From NCBI GenBank assembly GCA_947174415.1, contig CAMWIW010000011.1, forward strand, positions 1 to 52,831: a DNA stretch of 52,831 nt, given 5' to 3'. Position numbers and translations under genes: made by a program. Below, piece by piece: positions 43,701 through 49,162 of the stretch. Source of the DNA: an uncultured Clostridia bacterium. Lineage in GTDB: Bacteria; Bacillota; Clostridia; Christensenellales; Borkfalkiaceae. Positions within the stretch are counted from its first letter, which is position 1; each line of letters starts with the position of its first letter. Under the pieces are notes generated by a model that saw nothing but the letters and a program-made list of their open reading frames with translations, did no database searches and had not been told where the DNA came from.

Positions 43701-45060
43701 CTTTGGCAGTCCATATATTATTGGATTGACCGTTATACAGCGCCTGACCGATATGTATAGTTATTCCGCCCGTTGCCGTCATATCGGCGTCCGAAAGCTC
43801 GATTTTAATAACTTCACCGGCACACGCATATACGCCCGTAACACTGTAACTCGAATATCCGCGGGGACGCAGAGTAACTTTCTTTATTATACCTTTTTCG
43901 TCGTCTGAAACGTCGCCGAGGTACATTCCCACTGAAGCCGTGTGTTTATAGAGCTGTCTTTGCGTGCCGTCCTCGTACGTAGCAGGCGTTACCTCTCCGT
44001 TGTTGACAAAATACAGATATCCGTCTTTGTCCATCATATTATACGTGCCGACGCCGTTTTGTCCGTTGCCCGAATTGTTATAAGTTCCGTAAGCGGTCAA
44101 GTAATCGGATTCGTTTATAAGTGCTGTTCTTGCGTCTGCTTTTAAGCCGTCCGGATCGCTGCCGACTACGCTGTTCATTGTTGATCCGTATTTAGGATAT
44201 CTTAATCTGGCAAGCTCCGTAGTGCCGTTTGCAATGTTTGCCTCAATGGTATCACCGAGCGAGAACATTTCGCGTTCGTCTTTCATTTCCGTAACGGGTT
44301 TGTATCTATCAAACTCTCCTACGGTCTTTGCAGAATAGCCTACCATAGTGGTCTGCGCGTATGCGTTAACGGTTATGGGGTCTTGACCTAACACCCAACT
44401 CATACCGGTACAGCTTCTGAGTCCGAAAATCAACCCAAGGCACAGGCAAAGCACCATAATAAGAGACAAGCCTATTATGCTGAAAATTTTGAAATTATCC
44501 GTTTTAACGATTGCCGCGACCTTAGCTTTTGCGGCAGAGCCACTGCCCGTTGAAGTTTTAGCCGCCTTTGCGGGTTTTTCTTTTTTAACCTTTTGAGCTT
44601 TTTCGGTTTTTTCGCTGCCAACGGGTGCAACCGATGACGCAGCCACCGTCGTCTTGGTTGCCGTAGCGGAAGCCGCCGCCGTTTCAGCCGCCGCAGTCTT
44701 TACTTTGGCGTCCGCAGGCTTCGCGGTCGTAGCGGGCTTTGCTGCTGCCGTTACCGTCGTTTTAGGCGCGGCAGGCTTTGCCGTCGCGGTTGCGGTAGTC
44801 TTAGCCGTCGTTGCCTCGGATTTAGGCGTAGCCGTAGTCTTTGCCGCCGAAGGCTTTGCTTCAGTTGTTGCGGCAGGCTTTGCCGTTGCCGTAGTCTTTA
44901 CCGTAGCGGTAGTTTTAGGCGCAGGCGTCTTGGACGCGGTTGTCGCCGCGGGTTTTGCCGTTGCCGTAGTTTTGGGCGCTGTAGCGGCAGGTTTTGCCGT
45001 TGCTTTTACCGTAGTCTTTGCTTCGGCGCTTTTTGTCGGTTTTGTTTCTTTTTCAGCCAT
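40720..45060 (-). CDS. Membrane-anchored M60-type mucin peptidase
   Basis: 1446 residues. Residues 1-about 185 are a low-complexity Ala/Thr/Lys/Pro tail (units like TTATAKPAA), presumably cytoplasmic. One membrane helix (about 194-215, IFSIIGLSLIMVLCLCLG) has no signal cleavage site, so a type II anchor. The gluzincin zinc motif H639-E-x-x-H643 with E655 (HEYHHNFQNYG...GE) fits M60 (HExxHx8-28E). A discoidin (F5/8C) domain lies about 1180-1330 (WDSTRLIDYLLDG ... LRYYKLYV), with a further beta-sandwich at the end. Such peptidases cut O-glycosylated mucins outside the cell. GGAG site before the ATG. Confidence 0.9.
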   Translation of the reverse strand: MAEKETKPTKSAEAKTTVKATAKPAATAPKTTATAKPAATTASKTPAPKTTATVKTTATAKPAATTEAKPSAAKTTATPKSEATTAKTTATATAKPAAPKTTVTAAAKPATTAKPADAKVKTAAAETAAASATATKTTVAASSVAPVGSEKTEKAQKVKKEKPAKAAKTSTGSGSAAKAKVAAIVKTDNFKIFSIIGLSLIMVLCLCLGLIFGLRSCTGMSWVLGQDPITVNAYAQTTMVGYSAKTVGEFDRYKPVTEMKDEREMFSLGDTIEANIANGTTELARLRYPKYGSTMNSVVGSDPDGLKADARTALINESDYLTAYGTYNNSGNGQNGVGTYNMMDKDGYLYFVNNGEVTPATYEDGTQRQLYKHTASVGMYLGDVSDDEKGIIKKVTLRPRGYSSYSVTGVYACAGEVIKIELSDADMTATGGITIHIGQALYNGQSNNIWTAKGQMQRFPNILNTMVVNKNTAVFNEESQMWTAYVGSFIGGPLYIRNTSSAVSVTISGGVAYRHFILGYTTPDEFEQLSKSSVPYFDLEVWDRGVLHSGPLTYAKAFSYDDLYKAAVLWEKVSIVANANGIGTNCYNQGIVFLYDPFVAAGAAVAFPGRSSVNCPMGWMSSSLNYTSTVTSGSWGNFHEYHHNFQNYGVGYTGEVTNNGLNLVAYSLFTNISSARQMGSYGGAGLSGWNCYTSATWAQQMVKSNNINSTSGLAVYSTLLHNFGQEAFLNARGSTGVNYWNRYAQVTHYDFSYFDQNTTVYSGGPLNPAETEYPLFVPVSSVYQTGRTYLYDGEKRESTTMQPYVIPYGVPFTVDLRPYTMIEGTTQYNYGSVLIGASTSNDFTYKIKGVKTDGINGTFVKAGEDGVYTFTPNSELRSGKIYVTLEIYNAADGTREWNGHKLDDVDLILEFQQSHEWNKNVLERTTYYYTADTKYTDAREAFENGYAGYESKVDRDHSNPTQNANTDIWYCTDYTISRFPNANPETDIVNENSIDELRGKLYINQDGWYRIYLRGRRNCALYYSLDGGATYQLGTYINNDTNDSSEFVGDKYFDLKLKAGSWVYIKEVLINMKIDNNRTSYIGVGTAQWTELTATTDEDGTIHYWYGNREITMTTDEDGTVHYWYRDSELTAKTDEDGTYFAPTSATYATAYRQDYEFQKEFESEYFFTRPINYSYNDRVVYSGRPTLVSVSHNSWDSTRLIDYLLDGNVNTTYHSAGGNANFITETKPFELVVDLGETFKANHVTFYGYHYDGDFKNNGMPVTFTLYGSLDGEEFFEILSRENMTYDAFNLTFDFDAVELRYYKLYVTHTDNGKYFAMNEIQFYYEDVVLTGNGNNFFSPDNAMFTYKGNWKVESCSAHFGHVYVGKEATMEFEFEGSRLAILASKYYGQNYEVRIDGQMVESIAVKEDSGDYSVVFLTPELSEGKHSVVIYCRNEGNIDAIAFW
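41645..41802 (-). repeat. Three tandem 57-bp coding repeats in M60 gene
   Basis: The protein repeats a 19-residue unit with pattern TTDEDGTxHYWYxxxEx nearly three times in a row, with matching DNA copies about 57 bases apart. Confidence 0.85.
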
Positions 45061-45098
45061 AAAATTTCTCCTGTTAAAAAGAAGGTTCTGTTTTCTAT

Positions 45099-45128
45099 AT
45101 TATATACTTTAACATTATATACTTTAAC
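45099..45128. repeat. 15-bp tandem duplication in M60 promoter region
   Basis: ATTATATACTTTAAC occurs twice without a gap. On the minus strand each copy offers a TATAAT box about 40-55 bases before the ATG. Confidence 0.9.
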
Positions 45129-45173
45129 AAAGCTAACGGTTGATAGTCAATTAAATTTCGCTAAAAAATTAAA

Positions 45174-45202
45174 ACGCAAAGGCTGATATTTTGCCTCTGC
45201 GT
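45174..45202 (-). terminator. Terminator of ttcA-like gene
   Basis: Minus strand ACGCAGAGGC / GCCTTTGCGT (one G-U), then TTTAATTTTTT. Overlaps the stop codon region. Confidence 0.7.
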
Positions 45203-46056
45203 CAATATTCGTCAAGAAAATTAATTTTTCTTCCGGACTTATCCTTATAAGCTATTACCGTGCTCAAATTCACGTTTTCTACGCTCTTGAAAATATTCTG
45301 TTCTATCTCAGGGTCGTCTTTGGATAAATCGCGGATAAGCTCTTTAACCTTTCTACGCTTGCCTTCACTCTGCATTCGGCTGCTGTCGGTAAATTTGCAC
45401 GCACACTGTAAAAATTCGAGCCCGTTATAGTCCCGCCACGCCTTAACGTCCTCTTCTCTTATTAGATACATAGGTCGTATAAGCTCCATACCTTCGAAGT
45501 TCGCGCTTTTTACCTTGGGCATCATGGTCTGAACCTGTCCGCCGTACAGCATACCCATAAGAACGGTTTCGATTACGTCGTCAAAATGATGTCCCAAGGC
45601 AATTTTATTACAGCCGAGTTTTTGCGCGTTCGCGTACAAATGCCCCCGTCTCATTCGCGCGCAGAGATAGCAAGGCGACTTTTCAACGTTTAAAACGTTC
45701 TCGAAAATATCCGTTTCAAACACCGTTATAGGCACGTTCAGAAGTTTTGCGTTTTCCTCTATTTTCTTGCTGTTCTCTACGCTGTATCCGGGGTTCATTA
45801 CCAAAAACGTCAGCTCGAAAGGAAACTTATGGTGTTTTTCAAGCTCCTGAAACAGCTTTGCCATCAGCATAGAGTCCTTTCCGCCCGAAATACAAACCGC
45901 GATTTTATCGTTCGGCTGAATAAGGTCGTAAGTTGCCACGGCTTTAGTAAATTTCCGGAAAAGCTGTTTATGAAATTTTTTAATCAAGCTCTTTTCGGCT
46001 CTTTCCAAAGAAAACTCGTTTCCGTCCATATCTCGTCCTAACGGTTCAACTTGCAT
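45202..46056 (-). CDS. TtcA-type tRNA 2-thiolation protein
   Basis: 284 residues, PP-loop ATPase. CISGGKDSMLM is the ATP pyrophosphatase loop. CYLCARMRRG gives the CxxC, and a third cysteine in CACKF completes a likely 4Fe-4S site, as in TtcA, which makes 2-thiocytidine at position 32 of tRNA. It overlaps tcdA by 19 bases. A relative such as TtuA/NcsA-like is the alternative. Confidence 0.85.
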   Translation of the reverse strand: MQVEPLGRDMDGNEFSLERAEKSLIKKFHKQLFRKFTKAVATYDLIQPNDKIAVCISGGKDSMLMAKLFQELEKHHKFPFELTFLVMNPGYSVENSKKIEENAKLLNVPITVFETDIFENVLNVEKSPCYLCARMRRGHLYANAQKLGCNKIALGHHFDDVIETVLMGMLYGGQVQTMMPKVKSANFEGMELIRPMYLIREEDVKAWRDYNGLEFLQCACKFTDSSRMQSEGKRRKVKELIRDLSKDDPEIEQNIFKSVENVNLSTVIAYKDKSGRKINFLDEY

Positions 46057-46748
46057 AAATCCTTAATAATTTCACCTGCCGCAATAAGCCCCGCTACCGA
46101 CGGGACGAAAGCTATGCTTGCGGGCGTCTGCCGTTTTTCGCCCTCTTTGAAATCTGTTTTAGGCGCAACGGGTTCTTCCTTGGAATAGACGACCTTAACG
46201 CCCTCTATTCCTGATTTTTTCAGTTCCCGCCGCATAACCTTGGCAAGCGGGCAAACCGACGTTTCAGATATATCGGCTATCTCGAAAGCCGTCGGGTCAA
46301 GCTTGTTTCCCGCGCCCATACAGCTTATTACGGGAACGCCGCACTCCTTTGCGCATTTTATAATATGCAACTTGCCCGTTACGGTATCTATGGCGTCTAA
46401 AACGTAGTCAAACTGCGAAAAGTCCAACATATTCGGGGGTGTAGGCATAAAAAACAACTTATGCGCACTGACTTTGCAATAAGGATTTATTTCCGAAATG
46501 CGCTCTGCCATAACGTCAACCTTGTAGCGCCCGACCGTCTTTGTGGTAGCTATTATCTGTCTGTTTACGTTTGTCGGGCAAATTTTATCGTTATCGATCA
46601 AATCGAGCGCTCCAACGCCCGAGCGCGCCAAAGCCTCAACGGCATATCCGCCCACGCCGCCTATTCCGAACACTGCAACACGTGAATTTTTAAGTTTTTC
46701 TAATCCGTCTTCGCCTATTAGCAGCGCGGTTCTGGCAAACTCGTTCAA
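46038..46748 (-). CDS. tcdA: tRNA threonylcarbamoyladenosine dehydratase
   Basis: 236 residues, E1/ThiF superfamily. FGIGGVGGYAVEALARSGVG is the ATP-binding Rossmann loop, NVNRQI the adenylation arginine and DAIDTVTGK the conserved Asp. It cyclises t6A37 of ANN-decoding tRNAs to ct6A. Located between the desulfidase-like and ttcA-like genes, in one operon. Confidence 0.9.
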   Translation of the reverse strand: MNEFARTALLIGEDGLEKLKNSRVAVFGIGGVGGYAVEALARSGVGALDLIDNDKICPTNVNRQIIATTKTVGRYKVDVMAERISEINPYCKVSAHKLFFMPTPPNMLDFSQFDYVLDAIDTVTGKLHIIKCAKECGVPVISCMGAGNKLDPTAFEIADISETSVCPLAKVMRRELKKSGIEGVKVVYSKEEPVAPKTDFKEGEKRQTPASIAFVPSVAGLIAAGEIIKDLCKLNR

Positions 46749-46775
46749 AAGGAAAGACCCCCATATATATGCCGA

Positions 46776-48062
46776 TTAACGCTGTTTTGCAGCGTTCTTT
46801 ATCATTAATCTTATAATTTCCTCGTCAGTTTCGCGCATACCGATACGCGCAATATCTCCAACGTTGTCGATAGTGCTTTCAACGCAGTCCTCTAATATTC
46901 CGTCGCCGCCGCAGAAGCCGCTTCCGTTACGGCACATCTCGAAGCCCAGAAGTCCCGCCTCCACTGCCGAGGCAATCTTGCCCGCGCAGCTCGACTTTGC
47001 ACCGTCGCATATAACTCCCGAATTTATCGCAAGCGCGTTTACTATAGTGTGCGATACTTCGTCGTAACGTCCGCCGTATAAATAGCACACGCCTGCACCT
47101 GCGCCGCAACCCGCGCTGACTGCACCGCAATAAGCCGAAAGTCGGCCGATTCCCGTTTTAAGGTGAACGGTTATCAAGTCGGAAACGACTAATGCTCGAA
47201 TAAGCTTTTCTTCGCTGACGCCAAGATGCTTCGCGTAAACTATTACGGGAAGAGACGCCGTCATTCCCTGATTTCCGCTACCCGATACAATAACTACCGG
47301 GAGACTGCACCCGTTCATTCTCGCGTCTGAGCCGGCCGCCGCCGTTGCTTTTGCGCGGTTGTGCACTCCGTCCCCGAACGCGCTTAAAAGCACTTTCCCG
47401 ACCCGTGCGCCGTAATCGTTTTTAAACCCTTCCTCGGCTATGGCGGTATTGAACGTTATTTGGCGTTTAATGACGCTGTCCACGTCCGCAAGGTTGACGC
47501 AATCGGCAAATTCCAGAATTTTATCTACGCTTAAAAGCTCTCTGTCGGCACAGCAAGCCGTCTCTTCGTTTTTAAAATTAAGATTTAATATGTCTTGTCC
47601 GTTTTTTTCAATTAGAACAACGTTGGTGTGATGTCCCGCAATTCTTACGAGCGCGCTGTCTTTACCTTTTGACACCCGCACGCTTATGTCGAATATGCAG
47701 CCCGAATGAGACTGCTCAACGGTAAACGACGCAGTTTTAAGATAAGCTGATATTTTTTCTTTGTCCGCAGCGGTAACCGAGGAAATAACTTCAAGCTTCT
47801 TTTCGGCTACGCCTGCAACGATGCCCGCTGCCGCGGCAGAGTTTACCCCCTTCATTCCGCCCGTGTTCGGAACGACCACGCTTTTAACGTTTTTAAGAAT
47901 GTTTCCGCTGACCGAAATTTCCACTTTTTCGGGCATTGCCCCCAAAGTATCCCTCGACAAAGCTGCTACATAGGCAACCGAAATAGGCTCGGTGCAGCCC
48001 ATTGCGGGAAGCAGTTCTTCCTCTAAAATTTTAACGTATCCCTTGTAAAGACATTTATCCAT
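46776..48062 (-). CDS. L-cysteine desulfidase-like protein (UPF0597)
   Basis: 428 residues. MGCTEPISVAY at the start, VPNTGGMKG, and a C-terminal cysteine set (CDGAKSSCAGKI, plus GFCGGDG) match the UPF0597/L-cysteine desulfidase family, which uses a 4Fe-4S cluster to release sulfide, ammonia and pyruvate from cysteine. Some members may act on serine instead. As first gene before tcdA and ttcA-like genes it may supply sulfur for tRNA thiolation, which is an inference. Confidence 0.88.
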   Translation of the reverse strand: MDKCLYKGYVKILEEELLPAMGCTEPISVAYVAALSRDTLGAMPEKVEISVSGNILKNVKSVVVPNTGGMKGVNSAAAAGIVAGVAEKKLEVISSVTAADKEKISAYLKTASFTVEQSHSGCIFDISVRVSKGKDSALVRIAGHHTNVVLIEKNGQDILNLNFKNEETACCADRELLSVDKILEFADCVNLADVDSVIKRQITFNTAIAEEGFKNDYGARVGKVLLSAFGDGVHNRAKATAAAGSDARMNGCSLPVVIVSGSGNQGMTASLPVIVYAKHLGVSEEKLIRALVVSDLITVHLKTGIGRLSAYCGAVSAGCGAGAGVCYLYGGRYDEVSHTIVNALAINSGVICDGAKSSCAGKIASAVEAGLLGFEMCRNGSGFCGGDGILEDCVESTIDNVGDIARIGMRETDEEIIRLMIKNAAKQR

Positions 48063-48087
48063 AGTACACGCCTTTGCGTTTTTTTAA

Positions 48088-48116
48088 ATTATAACATTAA
48101 GCCGCAAAAATATCAA
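48088..48116 (-). promoter_or_regulatory. Promoter of desulfidase operon
   Basis: Minus strand TTGATA (48111-48116), 17 bases, TATAAT (48088-48093), about 26 bases before the ATG. Confidence 0.75.
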
Positions 48117-48165
48117 CTTTCTTTAATAACTTTCAAATTAACTTTATAAGCTTAACAAAAAATAC

Positions 48166-48195
48166 TTGCCAACAGTACGGGCAAGATGATATAAT
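48166..48195 (+). promoter_or_regulatory. Promoter of tRNA-Val/tRNA-Ala
   Basis: TTGCCA, 18 bases, TATAAT, ending 12 bases before the first tRNA. Confidence 0.75.
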
Positions 48196-48206
48196 AAAAT
48201 GCGTTC

Positions 48207-48283
48207 GGGGGCATAGCTCAGTTGGTCAGAGCGCTTGCTTGACATGCAAGAGGTCGATGGTTCGAGCCCATTTGTTCCCACCA
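48207..48283 (+). tRNA. tRNA-Val(GAC)
   Basis: Acceptor GGGGGCA/TGTTCCC with two G-U pairs, anticodon stem CTTGC/GCAAG with loop TTGACAT (GAC), T loop TTCGAGC, discriminator A, encoded CCA. Confidence 0.95.
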
Positions 48284-48316
48284 AAACAGCGCAAGCAATT
48301 TTGCTTGCGCAAATAA

Positions 48317-48392
48317 GGGGATATAGCACAGTTGGTAGCGCGATACGTTCGCAACGTATAGGTCAGGGGTTCGAATCCCCTTATCTCCACCA
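48317..48392 (+). tRNA. tRNA-Ala(CGC)
   Basis: Acceptor GGGGATA/TATCTCC contains the G3-U70 pair that identifies tRNA-Ala. Anticodon stem ATACG/CGTAT with loop TTCGCAA gives CGC. The D stem has one A-C mismatch. Encoded CCA at 48390-48392. A short GCGCAAGCA/GCTTGCGC-type hairpin separates it from tRNA-Val. Confidence 0.94.
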
Positions 48393-48393
48393 C

Positions 48394-48530
48394 AGGAGGC
48401 GTATCCAAACACTGGGAGCTGTTTGTATGCAGTGCAGGGTTCGTCTCCTCAATTCATCTGTACGACACATAGCCGTCAGACAAAAAAGAAAAAGCCCGCA
48501 GGACGGTGTGTTTGATTGTCTGCGGGCTTT
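48394..48530 (+). ncRNA. Structured RNA region with terminator behind tRNA-Ala
   Basis: AGGAGGCG pairs with CGTCTCCT (8 bp, one G-U) around an inner AAACA/TGTTT hairpin. Next comes a terminator AGCCCGCAG / CTGCGGGCT with T-rich tail (48492-48530). An alternative pairing CAGACAA / TTGTCTG shares bases with the terminator's right arm. It may be a decayed tRNA-like sequence, a small RNA or a leader. Not recognised. Confidence 0.45.
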
Positions 48531-48543
48531 TATTTTTATTCAT

Positions 48544-48774
48544 TTAACTCTGTTCGGCGGCGGGTTTCTTGATTTTTGAGAACAGGGCATCAAACGCTTT
48601 GCTCAATAAATCACCGAGAGGAGTCGCCTTAATTGTTGCGTATATTGCCTGATCCAGAGTGAAATATGAAGTTTGTTTTAGAACAAAATTTAACGGTGAT
48701 ATATCATACATATTGGGTAAAAACGATAACTTTAATTTAGCAATTATTAATAACTCAGCGGACACAGCTTTCAA
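48544..48774 (-). CDS. Doubtful small ORF
   Basis: Up to 76 codons on the minus strand, ending in GDLLSKAFDALFSKIKKPAAEQS-like amphipathic sequence (stop at 48544). No ribosome site or clear start, and its 5' part runs antisense to the plus-strand pseudogene. Could be the C-terminus of a lost gene. Confidence 0.2.
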   Translation of the reverse strand: MKAVSAELLIIAKLKLSFLPNMYDISPLNFVLKQTSYFTLDQAIYATIKATPLGDLLSKAFDALFSKIKKPAAEQS

Positions 48775-49039
48775 ACAAATGGTGTGCGATACAGCAGATA
48801 AATTGCATATAGAATAACTTTACAACAAGCACAAAGATTATGTTTTAGATATTATTAGGGCGAGTCAGATTTATAATGATGATTATCTGATGGATATATT
48901 CAAAAGATTCCCACTTTTATTTGATAATCAATCTGAAGTTCAACGTATGGCATATATGAATTATTTAGCAAAAGATAATTGGGAAGAGCGAGTATTAGCT
49001 AAACTAACATATGATATAGTACAAGAATTCAAATGTTAA
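48659..49039 (+). pseudogene. Plus-strand gene remnant with in-frame TAA
   Basis: One frame stays open for 126 codons except for a single TAA at 48815-48817. Before it the peptide includes NNSADTAFKQMVCDTADKLHIE, after it LYNKHKDYVLDIIRASQIYN through NWEERVLAKLTYD to the stop at 49037. The second half reads as a helical hydrophilic domain. A terminator follows at once. AT-rich. No family recognised and no good start. Confidence 0.5.
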
Positions 49040-49065
49040 GCCGTGGATTAATCCACGGCTATTTT
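49040..49065 (+). terminator. Terminator behind the remnant
   Basis: A perfect 20-base palindrome GCCGTGGATTAATCCACGGC, then TATTTTT. Confidence 0.75.
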
Positions 49066-49155
49066 TCACTCTTCGTCCATTAAGTCGTAAAAATCTAATT
49101 CTTCAACCCAATCGTCATCTTCGTCTTCCGGACCACAATTACAAAATCTAATCAT
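49066..49155 (-). CDS. 29-residue acidic protein behind the helicase
   Basis: ATG at 49155 has a GAGGTGG site, and begins seven bases after the stop of the helicase gene. The peptide starts MIRFCNCGPEDEDDDW and contains 13 Asp/Glu among 29 residues, with a CxC near the start. Too short for a domain; possibly a co-translated regulator or DNA-mimic-like inhibitor, which is speculation. Confidence 0.55.
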   Translation of the reverse strand: MIRFCNCGPEDEDDDWVEELDFYDLMDEE

Positions 49156-49162
49156 ATCCACC

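Noticed and set aside
44654-45112. Long Val/Ala-rich plus-strand frame
   Set aside because: It is the complement of the low-complexity Ala/Thr/Lys/Pro tail of the M60 gene.
48393-48452. A third tRNA behind tRNA-Ala
   Set aside because: The 8-bp closing stem and GGTTCG are suggestive, but no anticodon arm of correct size and no CCA can be found.
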